Of a DNA stretch of 22,112 bases, positions 21,802-22,112 are shown piece after piece. The stretch lies in the IMG/VR virus record IMGVR_UViG_3300009194_000053, positions 1-22,112 of that record; one strand, written 5' to 3'. The DNA comes from a virus. The position numbers were made by a program, and so were the translations under genes. A model generated the notes under the pieces. The model did no database searches. It saw nothing but the letters and a program-made list of their open reading frames with translations, and was not told where the DNA came from. The stretch's first letter is position 1, and each line of letters opens with the position of its first letter.

Positions 21802-21830
21802 GTTTTCTCCCATCGGTGTTGGCAAATCAT
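21798..21830 (-). CDS. Possible 10-codon coupling ORF
   Basis: Between the 55 aa and 99 aa genes an ATG (21830) overlaps the upstream TGA and opens MICQHRWEKT, whose TGA overlaps the ATG of the 99 aa gene. It has the same strong SD (AAGGAG at 6 bases) as its neighbours and encodes the next gene's SD. It could be a leader that carries ribosomes to the 99 aa gene, a remnant of a lost gene, or chance. The encoded peptide has no recognisable feature. Confidence 0.3.
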   Translation of the reverse strand: MICQHRWEKT

Positions 21831-21994
21831 GTGTTGCTCCTTGCTCGGATGGCAGGGTTTGCACCGTTTAGCCCTGTTGGTTTATGCCATTGCATTCGAC
21901 CGGGAACATTTGGCCTCCATGCGCCGCATCGGTAGCACCAAACAATGTGACCACCAGCAATAAGCCAAATTGACTGTCGATGATCGTGCTTCAT
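21827..21994 (-). CDS. Conserved small phage protein (55 aa)
   Basis: ATG at 21994, preceded by AAGGAG at 6 bases and in an ATGA overlap with the upstream gene. The sequence begins MKHDHRQSIWLIAGGHIVWC and continues YRCGAWRPNVPGRMQWHKPT. The W-C-Y-x-C-G-A-W-R motif with G-x-x-W-x-x-P-T-G and G-x-N-P near the end is a recurring small phage protein; the C-x-x-C could bind a metal or be redox active. It ends AIRARSNT, the same last residues as the 99 aa protein, because both genes end in the same repeat. Confidence 0.65.
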   Translation of the reverse strand: MKHDHRQSIWLIAGGHIVWCYRCGAWRPNVPGRMQWHKPTGLNGANPAIRARSNT

Positions 21995-22112
21995 GTGTTG
22001 CTCCTTGCGTTCAGCCATGCACCAAACTTTGCAATCTCTGGATAGTTCTTAAACCAATCTTTTGCCGCTTGCTCGTTAAGAGATTTCACGCCATGTTCAA
22101 GGTCAGACTGAA
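21991..22112 (-). CDS. Partial gene, 3' end only (cut by window edge)
   Basis: The last 39 codons of a gene enter from the right edge: QSDLEHGVKSLNEQAAKDWF, then KNYPEIAKFGAWLNARSNT. It is helical and mildly charged, with no recognisable domain. It ends in an ATGA overlap with the 55 aa gene, and its final NARSNT is encoded by the same SD-containing repeat. What it does cannot be told from this fragment. Confidence 0.55.
   Translation of the reverse strand, partial: QSDLEHGVKSLNEQAAKDWFKNYPEIAKFGAWLNARSNT

Larger units (their letters stand above)
21502..22012 (-). repeat. Three copies of an SD/stop-start junction repeat
   Basis: Near 21502-21530, 21827-21854 and 21991-22009 the minus strand carries AGGAGCAACACATGA, each copy ending one gene and starting the next. 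The first two copies match over about 27 bases with one mismatch (GCCATCCGAGC precedes); the third matches over about 18 bases. Each contains a strong SD and the ATGA overlap. Because the repeat is translated, all three upstream proteins end in ARSNT. Confidence 0.85.

Noticed and set aside
1-22112. Integrase, repressor or attachment site that would show a temperate phage
   Set aside because: None was seen; the winged-helix-like gene alone is not evidence of lysogeny, and the rest of the genome is outside the window.

Overview
The window is a continuous piece of a tailed bacteriophage (Caudoviricetes) genome with no bacterial gene in it. Every gene I can support lies on the minus strand, so the functional order runs from base 22112 down to base 1. 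The genes recognised from their protein sequences are TerL, a portal, a scaffold, an SU10-type major capsid protein, an SU10-type adaptor and a beta-propeller-like tail (nozzle) protein. No tail tube, sheath or tape-measure gene lies between the adaptor and the end of the window, which points to a short-tailed (podovirus) virion. A Gram-negative host is certain from the lysis genes: an i-spanin with an o-spanin lipoprotein embedded in it. The protein flavour (GH19 endolysin, Rz/Rz1 type, small conserved phage proteins) suggests a freshwater betaproteobacterial host such as a member of Burkholderiales, but that is an inference.

Layout in transcription order. (1) 22112-20225: small genes joined by stop/start overlaps, comprising a partial gene, a 55 aa protein, a 99 aa protein, a 39 aa membrane peptide, a 151 aa protein, a winged-helix-like protein and a DUF5664/dNTP-diphosphohydrolase-like protein. 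(2) 20215-16480: TerL, three small very basic proteins and an acidic Cys-rich protein, then a GT-A-type glycosyltransferase and a SAM methyltransferase. (3) 16483-12053: portal, an 86 aa linker gene, scaffold and major capsid protein, ended by a strong intrinsic terminator. (4) 12011-7270: a conserved head-completion-region protein, a second glycosyltransferase, the adaptor, and three fibre or appendage-like proteins. (5) 7222-3956: small conserved proteins, then a dense run of tiny membrane proteins, a Cys-rich lipoprotein, a holin candidate, the overlapping i-/o-spanin pair and a GH19 endolysin. (6) 3937-1: a C1q-like beta-sandwich protein, the nozzle-like protein, a GNAT-like protein, a 421 aa repeat-containing virion protein and the start of another virion protein.

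Genes are packed with almost no free space: more than 20 junctions are ATGA, GTGA or similar overlaps, and the largest non-coding gap is 47 bases. Expression is therefore probably polycistronic and translationally coupled. The one clear transcriptional signal is the terminator after the capsid gene, placed where it would favour capsid over downstream genes. There is no CRISPR array, tRNA, integrase or insertion sequence. The less ordinary items are the terminator whose U-tract runs into the next start codon, a repeated SD/stop-start junction shared by three consecutive genes, peptide-sized membrane genes in the lysis region, glycosyltransferase and methyltransferase genes inside the head module, and two repeat-built virion proteins.
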